Source of the DNA: Cytophagales bacterium | Lineage (GTDB): Bacteria > Bacteroidota > Bacteroidia > Cytophagales > Cyclobacteriaceae | Assembly (NCBI GenBank): GCA_020402945.1 | Contig: JADBYQ010000018.1 | Location: 1-64,000, forward strand | Length of the DNA: 64,000 nt | Direction of reading: 5' to 3' | Shown: positions 17,802 to 26,736 of the stretch, one piece after another | Numbering within the stretch: position 1 is the stretch's first letter | Layout of the letters: every line of letters starts with the position of its first letter | Position numbers and translations under genes: made by a program | Notes under the pieces: model-generated | What the model was told of the DNA's origin: nothing | The model's input: only the letters and a program-made list of their open reading frames with translations | Database searches by the model: none

Positions 17802-18971
17802 ATGGAGCTGATGACAGAGCCAGCACAACAGATCAATTTTGATCATTCGGAAAACCAAAAAATGATCGCCCAGATGATCCGCGATTTTGGAGCGAAAGAA
17901 ATTAAGCCCAAAATGATGGAATGGGATGAAAGTCAACATTTTCCAATTGAACTTTTCAAAAAATTGGGTGGGCTCGGCCTAATGGGTGTATTGGTTCCCG
18001 AAGAATATGGTGGCTCCGGCTTTGGCTACCACGAATATGTAACAGCTATTTTGGAACTCGCCAAGATTGACGGCTCGATCGGCCTTTCAATGGCAGCTCA
18101 CAATTCGTTATGTACAGGCCACATTCTTCAGTTCGCGAATGAGGAGCAGAAACGCAAGTACCTCCCGAAATTAGCCACTTGCGAATGGCTTGGTGCCTGG
18201 GGTTTAACAGAGCCAAATACCGGTTCTGATGCCGGCAACATGAGAACAGTTGCGGTAAAACAAGGTGAATATTATGTCTTAAACGGGGCCAAGAACTTTA
18301 TCACCCACGGAAAGTCGGGAGATGTGGCGGTGGTGATTGCCAGGACAGGGAAAGTCGGAGATTCACATGGCATGTCAGCGTTTATAATCGAGAGAGACAC
18401 GCCTGGGTTAACGGCAGGCAGAAAAGAAAATAAGTTAGGCATGCGCGCTTCTGAAACTGCCGAGATGATCTTTTCGGATTGCCGGGTTCATGAATCTCAA
18501 TTGATCGGTAAAGAAGGCGATGGATTTGTTCAGTCTCTTAAGGTGTTGGATGGCGGCAGAATATCAATTGCAGCTTTGAGTTTGGGTATTGCAGAAGGTG
18601 CTTTTGAGGCGGCTCTTCATTATTCAAAAGAGCGGCATCAATTTAATCAACCTATATCCAGTTTTCAAGGTATCTCGTTCAAATTGGCCGAAATGGCCAC
18701 AAAGGTGGAGGCAGCAAAATTATTGACTTTTCGTGCGGCCGATCTAAAAAGCAAGGGTTTAAGTGTCAATAGGGAATCTGCAATGGCAAAGTTGTATGCT
18801 TCTGAGGTGGCCGTGGAGATTGCGAATGATGGAGTCCAAATTTTTGGGGGATATGGGTACACCAAGGATTTTCCGGCAGAAAAGTACTACCGTGACGCGA
18901 AACTTTGCACCATTGGCGAAGGTACGTCCGAAATTCAAAAACTGGTCATCTCAAGGTCTATTTTGAAATAG
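17802..18971 (+). CDS. Acyl-CoA dehydrogenase
   Basis: FAD enzyme of the first step of fatty-acid or branched-chain acyl-CoA oxidation, introducing a C2-C3 double bond and passing electrons to ETF. The 389-residue length, [15 protein letters not shown] and the C-terminal [18 protein letters not shown], holding the probable catalytic Glu, are typical of the short-chain/butyryl-CoA type. I chose the ATG at 17802 because of the GGAG site and promoter just upstream. Substrate chain length is not certain. The thiolase gene at 57760 could act in the same pathway but is not linked. Confidence 0.93.
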   Translation: MELMTEPAQQINFDHSENQKMIAQMIRDFGAKEIKPKMMEWDESQHFPIELFKKLGGLGLMGVLVPEEYGGSGFGYHEYVTAILELAKIDGSIGLSMAAHNSLCTGHILQFANEEQKRKYLPKLATCEWLGAWGLTEPNTGSDAGNMRTVAVKQGEYYVLNGAKNFITHGKSGDVAVVIARTGKVGDSHGMSAFIIERDTPGLTAGRKENKLGMRASETAEMIFSDCRVHESQLIGKEGDGFVQSLKVLDGGRISIAALSLGIAEGAFEAALHYSKERHQFNQPISSFQGISFKLAEMATKVEAAKLLTFRAADLKSKGLSVNRESAMAKLYASEVAVEIANDGVQIFGGYGYTKDFPAEKYYRDAKLCTIGEGTSEIQKLVISRSILK

Positions 18972-18974
18972 GGC

Positions 18975-19006
18975 TTGTGTAATTCGCACTGAAACGTATA
19001 TATTTG
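18975..19006 (+). promoter_or_regulatory. Bacteroidota-type promoter of rpsU
   Basis: TTG at 18975-18977 (CTTG from 18974), a gap of 21 bases and TATATTTG at 18999-19006, 20 bases before the rpsU start. It begins directly after the stop of the upstream gene. Confidence 0.6.
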
Positions 19007-19025
19007 TACCCCAAACATTAGAAAG

Positions 19026-19220
19026 ATGCTAATTATCAACATTAAGGAGAACGAGTCGATCGATAAAGCCCTAAAGCGCTTTAAAAAGAAGTTTGAAAAG
19101 ACGGGAGTATTGAAGTCTCTTCGTGCCAGAACAGCTTTCACAAAGCCATCTGTGAAAAGAAGAAGTGAAATAATCCATGCTTCTTATATTCAGAAACTAT
19201 ACGAGAAAGATAATTACTAA
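19026..19220 (+). CDS. rpsU: 30S ribosomal protein S21
   Basis: 64-residue basic protein of the small-subunit platform. Recognisable by ENESIDKALKRFKKKFEKTG and the Arg/Lys-rich C-terminal half. Bacteroidota S21 is relevant to their atypical ribosome binding sites because it lies near the anti-Shine-Dalgarno in the known structure. It is transcribed alone between its own promoter and a strong terminator. Confidence 0.95.
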   Translation: MLIINIKENESIDKALKRFKKKFEKTGVLKSLRARTAFTKPSVKRRSEIIHASYIQKLYEKDNY

Positions 19221-19246
19221 CAAATAGTAGACATTTTATAAACAAT

Positions 19247-19282
19247 CCTCCCTTTGCTTCGCAGGGGGAGGAATTTTTTTTA
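19247..19282 (+). terminator. Intrinsic terminator of rpsU
   Basis: CCTCCCTTTG at 19247-19256, loop CTTCG, CAGGGGGAGG at 19262-19271 form a 10-bp stem with two G-T pairs, closed by a C-G pair in the loop and followed by AATTTTTTTT. Confidence 0.9.
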
Positions 19283-19323
19283 TATTCGAAGCGTCAGATA
19301 CGCGTTTGGGATGTGCCGATGCA

Positions 19324-20205
19324 ATGATAGACTCTTTCTTAAAATATATTCAGTTTGAAAAGCGGTATAGCCCCCAAACCGTTATTTCCTACGCTACTGA
19401 CTTGCACCAATTTCAAACGTTTCTAACCGAAGAGTTTTCAGGCACAATGATCGTAGATGCCAACTACGGACTTGTGCGTTCATGGGTCGTAAAATTGGTC
19501 GAGCTAAAACTAGATCCCACCTCTATAAATCGAAAAATAGCCTCCTTGCGTTCTTTCTATAAGTTCTTGCTACGCCAAGAAGTGATTAGTCAAGATCCCA
19601 TGCAGAAGATCAAGATATTGAAGACGGCAAAGATGTTACCTCATTTTGTGAGTGAGGCAGATGCCGTGCAATTGATGGACAACGTTGAATTTCAACCAGA
19701 TCATCAAGGGCTTCGAGATCAGCTTGTCCTGGAGCTTTTTTATGGAACAGGCATGCGGCTTTCTGAACTGATCAATCTAAAGGAATCTAGAATTAACCTT
19801 AGAGATAGAACGTTGCGAGTCGTAGGAAAGCGAAACAAGGAGCGCGTCATCCCATTTTCTGCACAGCTGGTTTCGTTGATTGAGTCTTATTTAAAAATCC
19901 GGAACAAGGAAATTGGAAGCCCAACTCACGGGTATCTATTTGTGACCGATGCAGGCGAACAACTCTATCCTGTTTTAGTGAATCGGGTTGTAAAAAAATA
20001 TATGAGACTTTTCACCACAGTGGAGAAAAAAAGCCCCCATGTGTTGCGCCATACTTATGCCACTCATCTTTTAAATAAAGGTGCAGAGATTAACGCGGTG
20101 AAAGAGTTGCTAGGGCATAGTAGTTTGGCGGCTACGCAGGTTTATACTCATAATTCGATGGAAAAGTTGAAAAAGGTATTCGAGCAAGCCCACCCGAAAG
20201 CGTAA
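19324..20205 (+). CDS. Tyrosine recombinase XerC/XerD family
   Basis: Site-specific recombinase; the housekeeping form resolves chromosome dimers at dif with FtsK. The N-terminal SAM-like core-binding domain (residues 1-90) precedes the catalytic domain with Arg145 (GTGMRLSEL), Lys169, His239 and Arg242 (HVLRHTYATHLL), His265 (LLGHSS) and the nucleophile Tyr274. 293 residues from the ATG at 19324; an upstream TTG is less likely. It sits between rpsU and hpf, a chromosomal setting. No phage genes or att-like repeats flank it, so I read it as chromosomal Xer and not an integrase. Confidence 0.9.
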   Translation: MIDSFLKYIQFEKRYSPQTVISYATDLHQFQTFLTEEFSGTMIVDANYGLVRSWVVKLVELKLDPTSINRKIASLRSFYKFLLRQEVISQDPMQKIKILKTAKMLPHFVSEADAVQLMDNVEFQPDHQGLRDQLVLELFYGTGMRLSELINLKESRINLRDRTLRVVGKRNKERVIPFSAQLVSLIESYLKIRNKEIGSPTHGYLFVTDAGEQLYPVLVNRVVKKYMRLFTTVEKKSPHVLRHTYATHLLNKGAEINAVKELLGHSSLAATQVYTHNSMEKLKKVFEQAHPKA

Positions 20206-20248
20206 TTTTTTTGATTGTTTATATGTTTAACTTTAATTTTTATAATTT

Positions 20249-20536
20249 ATGAAACTGCAAGTTCATTCCATTCATTTTAATGCTGACAGCAAATTGGTTG
20301 AGTTCATTCAAAAGAAAGTTGACAAACTAGAAACGTTTTATGATCGCGTAGTGGATGGGGAAGTTTTTTTGAGAATCAATAATGAGGGAGTTGACAACAA
20401 GACGGTCGAGATAAAGGTAAAGGTGCCGGGAAGCCAACTTTTTGCGAAAGAGCAAGCTCGATCATTCGAGGCGGCCACGGACCTTGCCACCGAAGCGTTG
20501 CGTAATCAATTAAAAAAGTACAAGGAAAAATTATAA
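20249..20536 (+). CDS. hpf: Ribosome hibernation promoting factor, short form (HPF/RaiA)
   Basis: Binds the 30S decoding region and keeps idle ribosomes inactive. 95 residues, only the N-terminal HPF domain (beta-alpha-beta-beta-beta-alpha) with DGEVFLRINNEG and the helix ATDLATEALRNQLKKYKEKL. It lacks the C-terminal dimerisation domain of long HPF, so it corresponds to the short type. It lies 43 bases after the Xer gene and is ended by a hairpin terminator. Confidence 0.92.
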   Translation: MKLQVHSIHFNADSKLVEFIQKKVDKLETFYDRVVDGEVFLRINNEGVDNKTVEIKVKVPGSQLFAKEQARSFEAATDLATEALRNQLKKYKEKL

Positions 20537-20559
20537 AACAATGTCTAACCTTAAGAAAG

Positions 20560-20580
20560 GCCTCGTTCGAGGCTTTTTTT
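20560..20580 (+). terminator. Intrinsic terminator of hpf
   Basis: GCCTCG at 20560-20565, loop TT (larger in practice), CGAGGC at 20568-20573, then TTTTTTT. Confidence 0.85.
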
Positions 20581-20660
20581 ATTTCCCTTTACGCCATCAT
20601 TTACGTGGTGTCATCTCTAAAATGAAGTAATTTCGCGGGCTTTTAATCCATTTAAACAGA

Positions 20661-21797
20661 ATGCAGTTTTTGTTCCGTGTGTGGCTTGTGGTAGTGTTAA
20701 TGTCATCGCTGGTACTCAATAGCACGTTTGCGCAGAATCAGGGATCTAACTTTTTTACTAAAAAGGATTCAGCAAAGGCGAGCTACAAAAACAAATTATT
20801 AGTTTTTCCTCTTGTTGCTTCATCCCCTGAGACAAGTTGGGTTTTTGGTGTTGCTAACGCCTTTATATTCAAAACCGCCAAAAGCGATTCGGTGCTGAGA
20901 GTTTCAACTATCCCCTCTGGAATTTTATACACACTAAATAATCAAATTCTGATTGCGTTGGGTGCTAATATCTTTTTGCCCAAGGAACGGTACATCATTC
21001 GCTTTGAAAATTCTTTTAGCAAATTTCCAGATAAGTTTTGGGGACTTGGCAACAACACGGATGATAAGACTTCAGAAAGTTACACGTTCACGCAGTTTTA
21101 TATTAATCCTCAACTTTATCGAAAGGTTTATGGTAGTCTTTTTTTAGGAGGAGGACTTGACTTTCAGCGAGTTTTTGATATCAAGTATGACAGTGGAGGG
21201 TATTTTGATCAAGATAAAGTGCTGGGGGTTTTCGATCGTTCTTCTTATGCCGTTTTTGGCTACAGCTTGTTTATCAATTATGATTCGCGCAACCATGCAT
21301 ACGTTCCAGATCGCGGAAGTTTGTTTAGAGTGCGCCTTTCAAACTTTGACAAGAGAATTGGCAGTGACTATGATTTTCGAACCTTAGAGATTGACTTTCG
21401 GAAGTTTTTTCGAGTAACAAAAAAAAGCATTTTTGCGGTGCAAAGTTTAAGCACATTCAATTTTGGAGATACACCCTATCGTAACCTGGCGATCCTTGGC
21501 GGCAATGGTATGATGAGAGGCTACTTTGCCGGAAGATTCAGAGATCAGAAATTTGCCGGTGTGCAAGCGGAGTATCGTTTTCCAATAAAAGGGAGATTTG
21601 GTGGGGTGGCGTTTGCTGGTTTTGGCCAGGTGGCGAATAGCTTTGGAGATTTTGCGTTTGATAAAATCAAGCCATCGATCGGAACTGGCGTCCGGGCAGC
21701 AGTGTTGCGCAAAGAAAAATTAAATTTAAGATTTGATATCGCTGCCGGAGCTGGTGGGGCACTAAATTACTACGTGGTACTTGCTGAATCATTTTAG
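20661..21797 (+). CDS. BamA/TamA-family outer membrane protein
   Basis: A 378-residue outer-membrane beta-barrel of the Omp85 surface-antigen group. Signal peptide ending in STFAQ. The barrel strands show the alternation typical of the family, with FINYDSRNHAYVPDRGSLFRVRLSNF and the RGYFAGRFRD-type turn (here MRGYFAGRFRD) that matches the conserved VRGY/RGF loop in Omp85 proteins. The terminal Phe is typical of BAM substrates. No POTRA domain is recognisable, so it is not BamA itself. First gene of a four-gene operon with lgt (gap of 5 bases). Substrate unknown. Confidence 0.85.
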   Translation: MQFLFRVWLVVVLMSSLVLNSTFAQNQGSNFFTKKDSAKASYKNKLLVFPLVASSPETSWVFGVANAFIFKTAKSDSVLRVSTIPSGILYTLNNQILIALGANIFLPKERYIIRFENSFSKFPDKFWGLGNNTDDKTSESYTFTQFYINPQLYRKVYGSLFLGGGLDFQRVFDIKYDSGGYFDQDKVLGVFDRSSYAVFGYSLFINYDSRNHAYVPDRGSLFRVRLSNFDKRIGSDYDFRTLEIDFRKFFRVTKKSIFAVQSLSTFNFGDTPYRNLAILGGNGMMRGYFAGRFRDQKFAGVQAEYRFPIKGRFGGVAFAGFGQVANSFGDFAFDKIKPSIGTGVRAAVLRKEKLNLRFDIAAGAGGALNYYVVLAESF

Positions 21798-21802
21798 AAA
21801 GA

Positions 21803-22585
21803 ATGCATCCAATACTATTTGAGGCGGGGTCAGTTACCGTTTACACCTACGGATTTTTTATTGCGCTCGGGGCTGTTCTTGGTGGCCTTTACATGTGGTG
21901 GCAAGGAAGTAAACAATTCGGTCTAACGTTTGACCAAGCAAATACACTTTTTGTGTTGTTGATCATTGCCGGAGTAGTAGGTGGGAAACTGTTTGTTCTT
22001 TTTGAACAGCCATCTTTTTATCTAAAAAATCTCACCAAACTGTTTTCCGGAAGTGGCTTTGTTTTTTATGGCTCGCTGCTTACGGCCATTCCCGTTATGC
22101 TTTGGTACTTTAAAAAGAATAAGATTCCAACGCTGGCGATGTTGGATGTGATGGCGGTGGTCACTTGTATTGTACACGGTTTAGGTAGAATAGGCTGCTA
22201 CAATGCAGGCTGCTGCTACGGAATTCCTACAGATAGCATTTTCGGAGTTGTATTTTCTGATCCGGTTTGTCAAGCGCGCCCTTTAAACGTTGTGCTACAT
22301 CCGACTCAACTTTACGAAGCAACGTTAATTTTTAGCATTCTTACTTTTTTGTTGATTTATAAGAGCCATAAAAAGTTTGATGGGCAATTGTTTATTCTGT
22401 ATTTGATCATTTATGCTTCTGGGCGAAGCGTGCTGGAAACGCTGAGAGGCGATTTGGAGCGGGGGTTTGTAATTCAAGACTGGCTTTCTAATTCGCAGTT
22501 CATTTCAATCTTGGTTATCGGATTGAGCATTTATTTTTATGTAAAGTTGAATAGAAAAGCTACCTTGATCCATCGAAAAAAATAA
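21803..22585 (+). CDS. lgt: Phosphatidylglycerol-prolipoprotein diacylglyceryl transferase
   Basis: Inner-membrane enzyme that transfers diacylglycerol to the lipobox Cys of prolipoproteins, the first step of lipoprotein maturation. About seven membrane segments, the Lgt signature GLGRIGCYNAGCCYG, and HPTQLYEA near residue 170. 260 residues, the usual length. The sequence between the two motifs is rich in Cys, as in other Bacteroidota. Second gene in the operon, between the Omp85-like gene and a small membrane protein. Several predicted lipoproteins in this window would be substrates. Confidence 0.95.
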   Translation: MHPILFEAGSVTVYTYGFFIALGAVLGGLYMWWQGSKQFGLTFDQANTLFVLLIIAGVVGGKLFVLFEQPSFYLKNLTKLFSGSGFVFYGSLLTAIPVMLWYFKKNKIPTLAMLDVMAVVTCIVHGLGRIGCYNAGCCYGIPTDSIFGVVFSDPVCQARPLNVVLHPTQLYEATLIFSILTFLLIYKSHKKFDGQLFILYLIIYASGRSVLETLRGDLERGFVIQDWLSNSQFISILVIGLSIYFYVKLNRKATLIHRKK

Positions 22586-22590
22586 TAGTT

Positions 22591-23007
22591 ATGGAAAATC
22601 AAAGTTTTGGACAACGACTAAAACAATCGACTTATAAAATCGTAAGACGCCTGCTCATTTTTTCTTTGTTAATAGGGTTGGCCATCTTTTCTTTTTTTTA
22701 TTTCGGTACTTATGAAAGTGGCGTACTAGCTGGTAAGGTTTTGAGGATTACTGAAAAGGGGGTTATTTTCAAAACACATGAAGGTAAAATCAACTTAGAA
22801 TCTTTCGGTGCGCTAAAGGGCACCAACCCTATAGCGGAAACGTTTGATTTTTCGGTAGAGAATAGCGAAGTGGAAGTGATAAAGCAATTACAAGAAGTGG
22901 CGTTGACCGGAGAGCGGGTAAATCTGAAGTTTGAGAAACGTTACATGGCTTTTTTTTGGCGGGGTGACACTAAGTATTTTGTTACGGAAGTAGAAAGACA
23001 AAAATAA
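22591..23007 (+). CDS. Hypothetical single-pass membrane protein
   Basis: 138 residues. A short cytoplasmic N-terminus precedes one hydrophobic helix (LLIFSLLIGLAIFSFFYF, about residues 21-40). A small soluble domain follows with GKVLRITEKGVIFKTHEGKINLESFG, which looks like an OB- or Sm-like beta barrel. I recognise it as a type often found beside lgt in Cytophagales but know no function. Its stop overlaps the next start (TAATG), so it is translationally coupled. Confidence 0.75.
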   Translation: MENQSFGQRLKQSTYKIVRRLLIFSLLIGLAIFSFFYFGTYESGVLAGKVLRITEKGVIFKTHEGKINLESFGALKGTNPIAETFDFSVENSEVEVIKQLQEVALTGERVNLKFEKRYMAFFWRGDTKYFVTEVERQK

Positions 23008-24074
23008 TGCCTGTGAAAAATTCATCTCAAATTGTTGTGTATGGTTCTTATGGCTATACTGGCAAACTGATCGTTGATCTTTGTAAAGCCAATAACATGG
23101 AAGTCGTGTTGGCTGGCCGCAATGAACAGTCCTTAAAGCTGCAAAGCGAAAAGACAGGCTACGCCTACCAAGTGGTGGAGAGTAACGATCTGGCAGGTTT
23201 GAAGCGACTTCTCAATCCTGCCGCGTTAGTGATTCACTGCGGTGGCCCTTTTCGCTACACAGCAAAAACAATGAGCGAGGCTTGTATCGCGACAAACACA
23301 CATTATACGGATATCACTGGAGAATATCAGGTTTTTGAGTCGTTGCCGGATTTGGATCAGAAGGCGAAGGAGCTAAACATCACTATCATGCCTGGTACTG
23401 GCTTTGATGTAGTTCCCTCCGATTGCTTAGCACTTCATTTGAAAAACAGACTGCCATCGGCCACTCATTTACAGCTTGCGTTTACGATGAGCAAAGGAGG
23501 ACTTTCGCGAGGCACAGCAAAAAGCATGACCGAAGGTCTCGGTTATGGCGGGTTGATTCGCACAGATGGAAAGCTGACCTATTGTGCTATGGGTTCAAAA
23601 GTAATGGAAATCGATTTTGGATCATTCAAGTCGAAAACACTGAGCATTCCTTGGGGAGATATTTCAACAGCATGGAGAAGTACAGGGATACCCAACATTG
23701 AAGTCTATACCGGAGCAACCGATAGTATGATTGCAAATGCAAAAAGAAGCAACTATTTCAATTGGCTGTTGAGAATGCGTTGGGTAAAGAATTTTATGCT
23801 CAAGCAAATTGACAAAAAGCCGGCTGGTCCCAGCGATGAAAAGCGAGAGAGTGGAAGAAGCTTTTTGTGGGGAAGAGTGTGGGATGCTTCCGGCAAAGAG
23901 TGTGTGAGTCGGTTGGAGACATTGAGTGGATATTCGCTCACCGCACATACCGCTGTGAATATTGCACAAAAGATATTAGCTGGAAATTTTAGGCCGGGCT
24001 ATCAGACTCCGGCTATGGCTTATGGGGCGGAGTTGATTATGGAAGTGAACACAACCAAGCGTACGGATGTGTAG
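23007..24074 (+). CDS. Saccharopine dehydrogenase-like NAD(P)-binding protein
   Basis: The N-terminal Rossmann fold (VVYGSYGYTGKLIVDLC, residues 10-26) and the following VLAGRNEQSL place it in the saccharopine dehydrogenase/trans-acting enoyl reductase group. GTGFDVVPSDCLALHL is characteristic of the enoyl-reductase-like branch. The 355-residue protein lacks a recognisable lysine-pathway context, so true saccharopine dehydrogenase activity is unlikely. Last gene of the Omp85-lgt operon. Lipid-related reduction is an inference from family relatives. Confidence 0.8.
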   Translation: MPVKNSSQIVVYGSYGYTGKLIVDLCKANNMEVVLAGRNEQSLKLQSEKTGYAYQVVESNDLAGLKRLLNPAALVIHCGGPFRYTAKTMSEACIATNTHYTDITGEYQVFESLPDLDQKAKELNITIMPGTGFDVVPSDCLALHLKNRLPSATHLQLAFTMSKGGLSRGTAKSMTEGLGYGGLIRTDGKLTYCAMGSKVMEIDFGSFKSKTLSIPWGDISTAWRSTGIPNIEVYTGATDSMIANAKRSNYFNWLLRMRWVKNFMLKQIDKKPAGPSDEKRESGRSFLWGRVWDASGKECVSRLETLSGYSLTAHTAVNIAQKILAGNFRPGYQTPAMAYGAELIMEVNTTKRTDV

Positions 24075-24142
24075 TTAGTGCAAGCCTAGAGATAAAATAA
24101 ATGGGGAGGTAAACAAATTTATCTTACCGATGAGTAAAGAGG

Positions 24143-25567
24143 CTAGCCGTGAATCATAACGCCAAAAACAAAACCCGGCCAAAATTCAAAAGTTTGATTA
24201 TTGTTTTGGATTTGCCATTTCAATAAAGAAGGGGCAAGGGTACGATCCGTATCAGTCCAAAAACAATTGTAGGTGAGTCCCCCGAAAATGTAAATGCCGT
24301 ACAATTTGGGTTTTAATCGTGTACCGATTTCAACTTTAGCTCGCGATAGTAAACTCAGTGATTTGGTGAGATTGTCGCTATCAAAACTCACATGTTGAAA
24401 ATCCATTCCATAACTCAGAAATCGAAACTCCATCATCCCCGGCACTGTTGATCGGTTGAAAAACATTTTCTTTACACCGTACCCCATGGACCATGCACCT
24501 TTTGAAAATGGCGATCGAGAATAAGTTACCGAATTGACCCAATAGGTATTTCTATTTGCTAAGTTGATACGTTTGTTCTTGGCGTTTCCCGTGGCAAACT
24601 CGTAGTTAAGCGCAAATAGTTCTGTTGAATAGACAGACAAATAACCTAGTTGACCAATATTCAATAACCCGAATGCGGTGCCATCTCGACTATTGACTTG
24701 CCCTCCTTGTCGGTAGATGTTAATTAATCCTATTTGCGTTCCTTGAGAACGCTTGGCCCAATTGATCAATCCGACCTGAAATCCATTCATCCGCTCAGCA
24801 AAATTGAACAAGCCTAGCTGTACACCCCAGGGATTTTTATTTTCAAAGGAGTTTATTCCTTCCGTTGACCCTGCATGATTAAATGCCCCGAGTTGAAAAC
24901 CATACAAACCACCCTCAGTCCGGTTGATCAGCGCTGCAATCTGTACTCCATCCATAGATGTCACCGAAACATTTGAAATGCCAGCTACTTGCAAGCCAAA
25001 TGAGAATTTGTAAATGATATTAGAAATGCCTGCGACCTGCGTACCGAACATCGAATTTTTACCCAGATTTATACCACCTGTTAGCTGCAAGCCAAAGACT
25101 TCGTCTACAACAATATTGGTAAGCCCTGAAACCTGAATACCCGATAGATGCGAGTTAAATCCACTCTTTAATTTTTGATTGGCTTCTTTTTTTGATAAGC
25201 CTGCAAAAGCATTTCCACCAGTTACATTGGCAAGCCCCGCGATTTGCAAACCGCTTGTGCCATTGGTGTTTAAATTTGAAATCCCAGCGATTTCAAAATC
25301 TAAATTTTTAGCGGAGTAACCAGAGGTAAGGTTGAAGGAAAACTGATTGGCAAAACTACCTGGCTGCAGTCCATTGGTACCCACAGATGGAGCAATCGAG
25401 AATTGCAGCGGACGAATTTTTACCGACTTTTCTTGTGCAGTCAATGATAACACGCAACAATTAAAAAGTAAAAAAAGATAGATGTCTTTGGAACTAATTA
25501 ATCTATTGTGGGCTATTGACGAAGGTCTGTCATAGTTAACCGAGAAAGTAGAAAATAACAAGCGCAT
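24143..25567 (-). CDS. Surface repeat protein of LA_2272 type
   Basis: The centre (about residues 90-290) repeats an 18-24-residue unit of the form GLQVAGISNV / GVQLGLFNFA / GTQIGLINIY more than ten times. This is the pattern of LA_2272-family surface repeat proteins, a predicted beta-solenoid or barrel. A hydrophobic stretch, YLFLLFNCCVLSLTAQ, is the signal peptide. The ATG at 25567 leaves an unusually long 28-residue head before it, so a downstream non-ATG start is possible. Last gene of the operon with the FGE-like, sigma and anti-sigma genes, suggesting it is the envelope output of that regulator. Confidence 0.75.
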   Translation of the reverse strand: MRLLFSTFSVNYDRPSSIAHNRLISSKDIYLFLLFNCCVLSLTAQEKSVKIRPLQFSIAPSVGTNGLQPGSFANQFSFNLTSGYSAKNLDFEIAGISNLNTNGTSGLQIAGLANVTGGNAFAGLSKKEANQKLKSGFNSHLSGIQVSGLTNIVVDEVFGLQLTGGINLGKNSMFGTQVAGISNIIYKFSFGLQVAGISNVSVTSMDGVQIAALINRTEGGLYGFQLGAFNHAGSTEGINSFENKNPWGVQLGLFNFAERMNGFQVGLINWAKRSQGTQIGLINIYRQGGQVNSRDGTAFGLLNIGQLGYLSVYSTELFALNYEFATGNAKNKRINLANRNTYWVNSVTYSRSPFSKGAWSMGYGVKKMFFNRSTVPGMMEFRFLSYGMDFQHVSFDSDNLTKSLSLLSRAKVEIGTRLKPKLYGIYIFGGLTYNCFWTDTDRTLAPSLLKWQIQNNNQTFEFWPGFVFGVMIHG

Positions 25568-25577
25568 AAATTTATAA

Positions 25578-26144
25578 CTAGCGCGAACCGGAAACTAATA
25601 ACTTGCCCAGCTCTTCTTTGTCCAACATGGTTACACCCTTTTGCGCAGACATGGTTTTGTCAGTGGAATTGGTTTGATTGACTGAAGGCTGATTTTCATT
25701 TACTAGTTCTACAATCGTTCGGTAAACAATTTTTTCTTTGACAATAGTATCCGGTTTGGCTGCAAGGAAAACAGTGTCTATTTGAAGTGTAGTTTTTTCC
25801 ACAATCAGAGGCTGACGATTCAGTGAGCCTGAGAACCAAGCGATGCCACCGACTATCATGACTAAAGCCACTGCCGCATAGGATGGGATTGGCTTTGCGT
25901 ACCATGGATAAATCGAAACAGCGCGACCTGTCTGACGTGTGTGTTTAATTTTACGCCACACATCGGAAGATTGAAAGACTGGTGATTGAGGCTTTAACTC
26001 GCTCAACGAAAAATTCACTTTTCGAATTTCCGCGTATTCCTCTGCTGAATCGATGACAGTGTTTACCAACTCTCTTTCAGCAACCGTTAATTCCTGATAG
26101 GTGCGTGACTGAAGAAGTTTTTCGATTTGATCGATGTTTTCCAT
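25578..26144 (-). CDS. Putative single-pass anti-sigma protein
   Basis: 188 residues. The cytoplasmic N-terminal part (about 1-90) is followed by one membrane helix (YAAVALVMIVGGIAWFSG, about 89-106) and a periplasmic tail of about 80 residues. No zinc anti-sigma motif (HxxxCxxC) is present. The assignment rests on the topology and on its place 5 bases after an ECF sigma gene. The periplasmic tail could sense envelope state. It could instead be another kind of membrane regulator. Confidence 0.65.
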   Translation of the reverse strand: MENIDQIEKLLQSRTYQELTVAERELVNTVIDSAEEYAEIRKVNFSLSELKPQSPVFQSSDVWRKIKHTRQTGRAVSIYPWYAKPIPSYAAVALVMIVGGIAWFSGSLNRQPLIVEKTTLQIDTVFLAAKPDTIVKEKIVYRTIVELVNENQPSVNQTNSTDKTMSAQKGVTMLDKEELGKLLVSGSR

Positions 26145-26149
26145 ACTTA

Positions 26150-26731
26150 TTATTTTTCTAAAACCAACTTATATTGTTGCAAACGACTGGCCAGGCGTTT
26201 TTTTAAATAGAACAATCTTGATTTGACTGTTCCTTCCGGACACTGAAGGACTCGCGCGATTTCACTCACATCCATTTCCAATTCGAAACGCAAAGAGAAC
26301 ATGGCGCGCACATCTTCATCTTCTTCGCATAATACCTGATCTAACTTTTGTTGGAAGGCGAGCTGATCCAGATGATTGCTGACAGACTCATGTGTGTGAT
26401 CAGAAATGACGATCAGACTATTCGCCTGCTTTCGAAATGCTTGCCTACGGTATTCATTCTTGCACATGTTGTGCGCTATCGAATACAACCACGTGGAAAA
26501 TTTTCGACTAGAATCAAAGGCAGTCCTGTTATCTAAGATACGAATGAAAAGGTCGTGTAAAAAATCTTCTGCCTTCGGCTTGTCCTGCCACAGCATGCGA
26601 TAGAAGTACCTAAGAAGTGGCTGGCTATAGCGATGATAGATCACCTCCAATGCCCGCTCACTTCCCTGGCTTGCTTTCTCCATCAGCGCTTCGTCTGACA
26701 GTTTTTTTAAATCATGATTAAAAAATAGCAC
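26150..26731 (-). CDS. ECF RNA polymerase sigma factor
   Basis: Region 2 (YHRYSQPLLRYFYRML, then DKPKAEDFLHDLFIRIL and FSTWLYSIAHNMCKNEYRR) recognises the -10-type element. Region 4 (LRFELEMDVSEIARVLQCPEGTVKSRLFYLKKRL) carries the helix-turn-helix. 193 residues with a GTG start at 26731; an ATG 16 codons downstream would cut into the region before 2.1. The gene sits directly after the FGE-like protein gene (5 bases) and before the anti-sigma gene (5 bases), so sigma factor and partners form one transcript. Confidence 0.92.
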   Translation of the reverse strand: MLFFNHDLKKLSDEALMEKASQGSERALEVIYHRYSQPLLRYFYRMLWQDKPKAEDFLHDLFIRILDNRTAFDSSRKFSTWLYSIAHNMCKNEYRRQAFRKQANSLIVISDHTHESVSNHLDQLAFQQKLDQVLCEEDEDVRAMFSLRFELEMDVSEIARVLQCPEGTVKSRLFYLKKRLASRLQQYKLVLEK

Positions 26732-26736
26732 GAAGT

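Noticed and set aside
19324-20205. Xer-type recombinase as the integrase of a mobile element.
   Set aside because: Flanked by rpsU and hpf, no att repeats or phage genes, full Xer motif set; reads as chromosomal.
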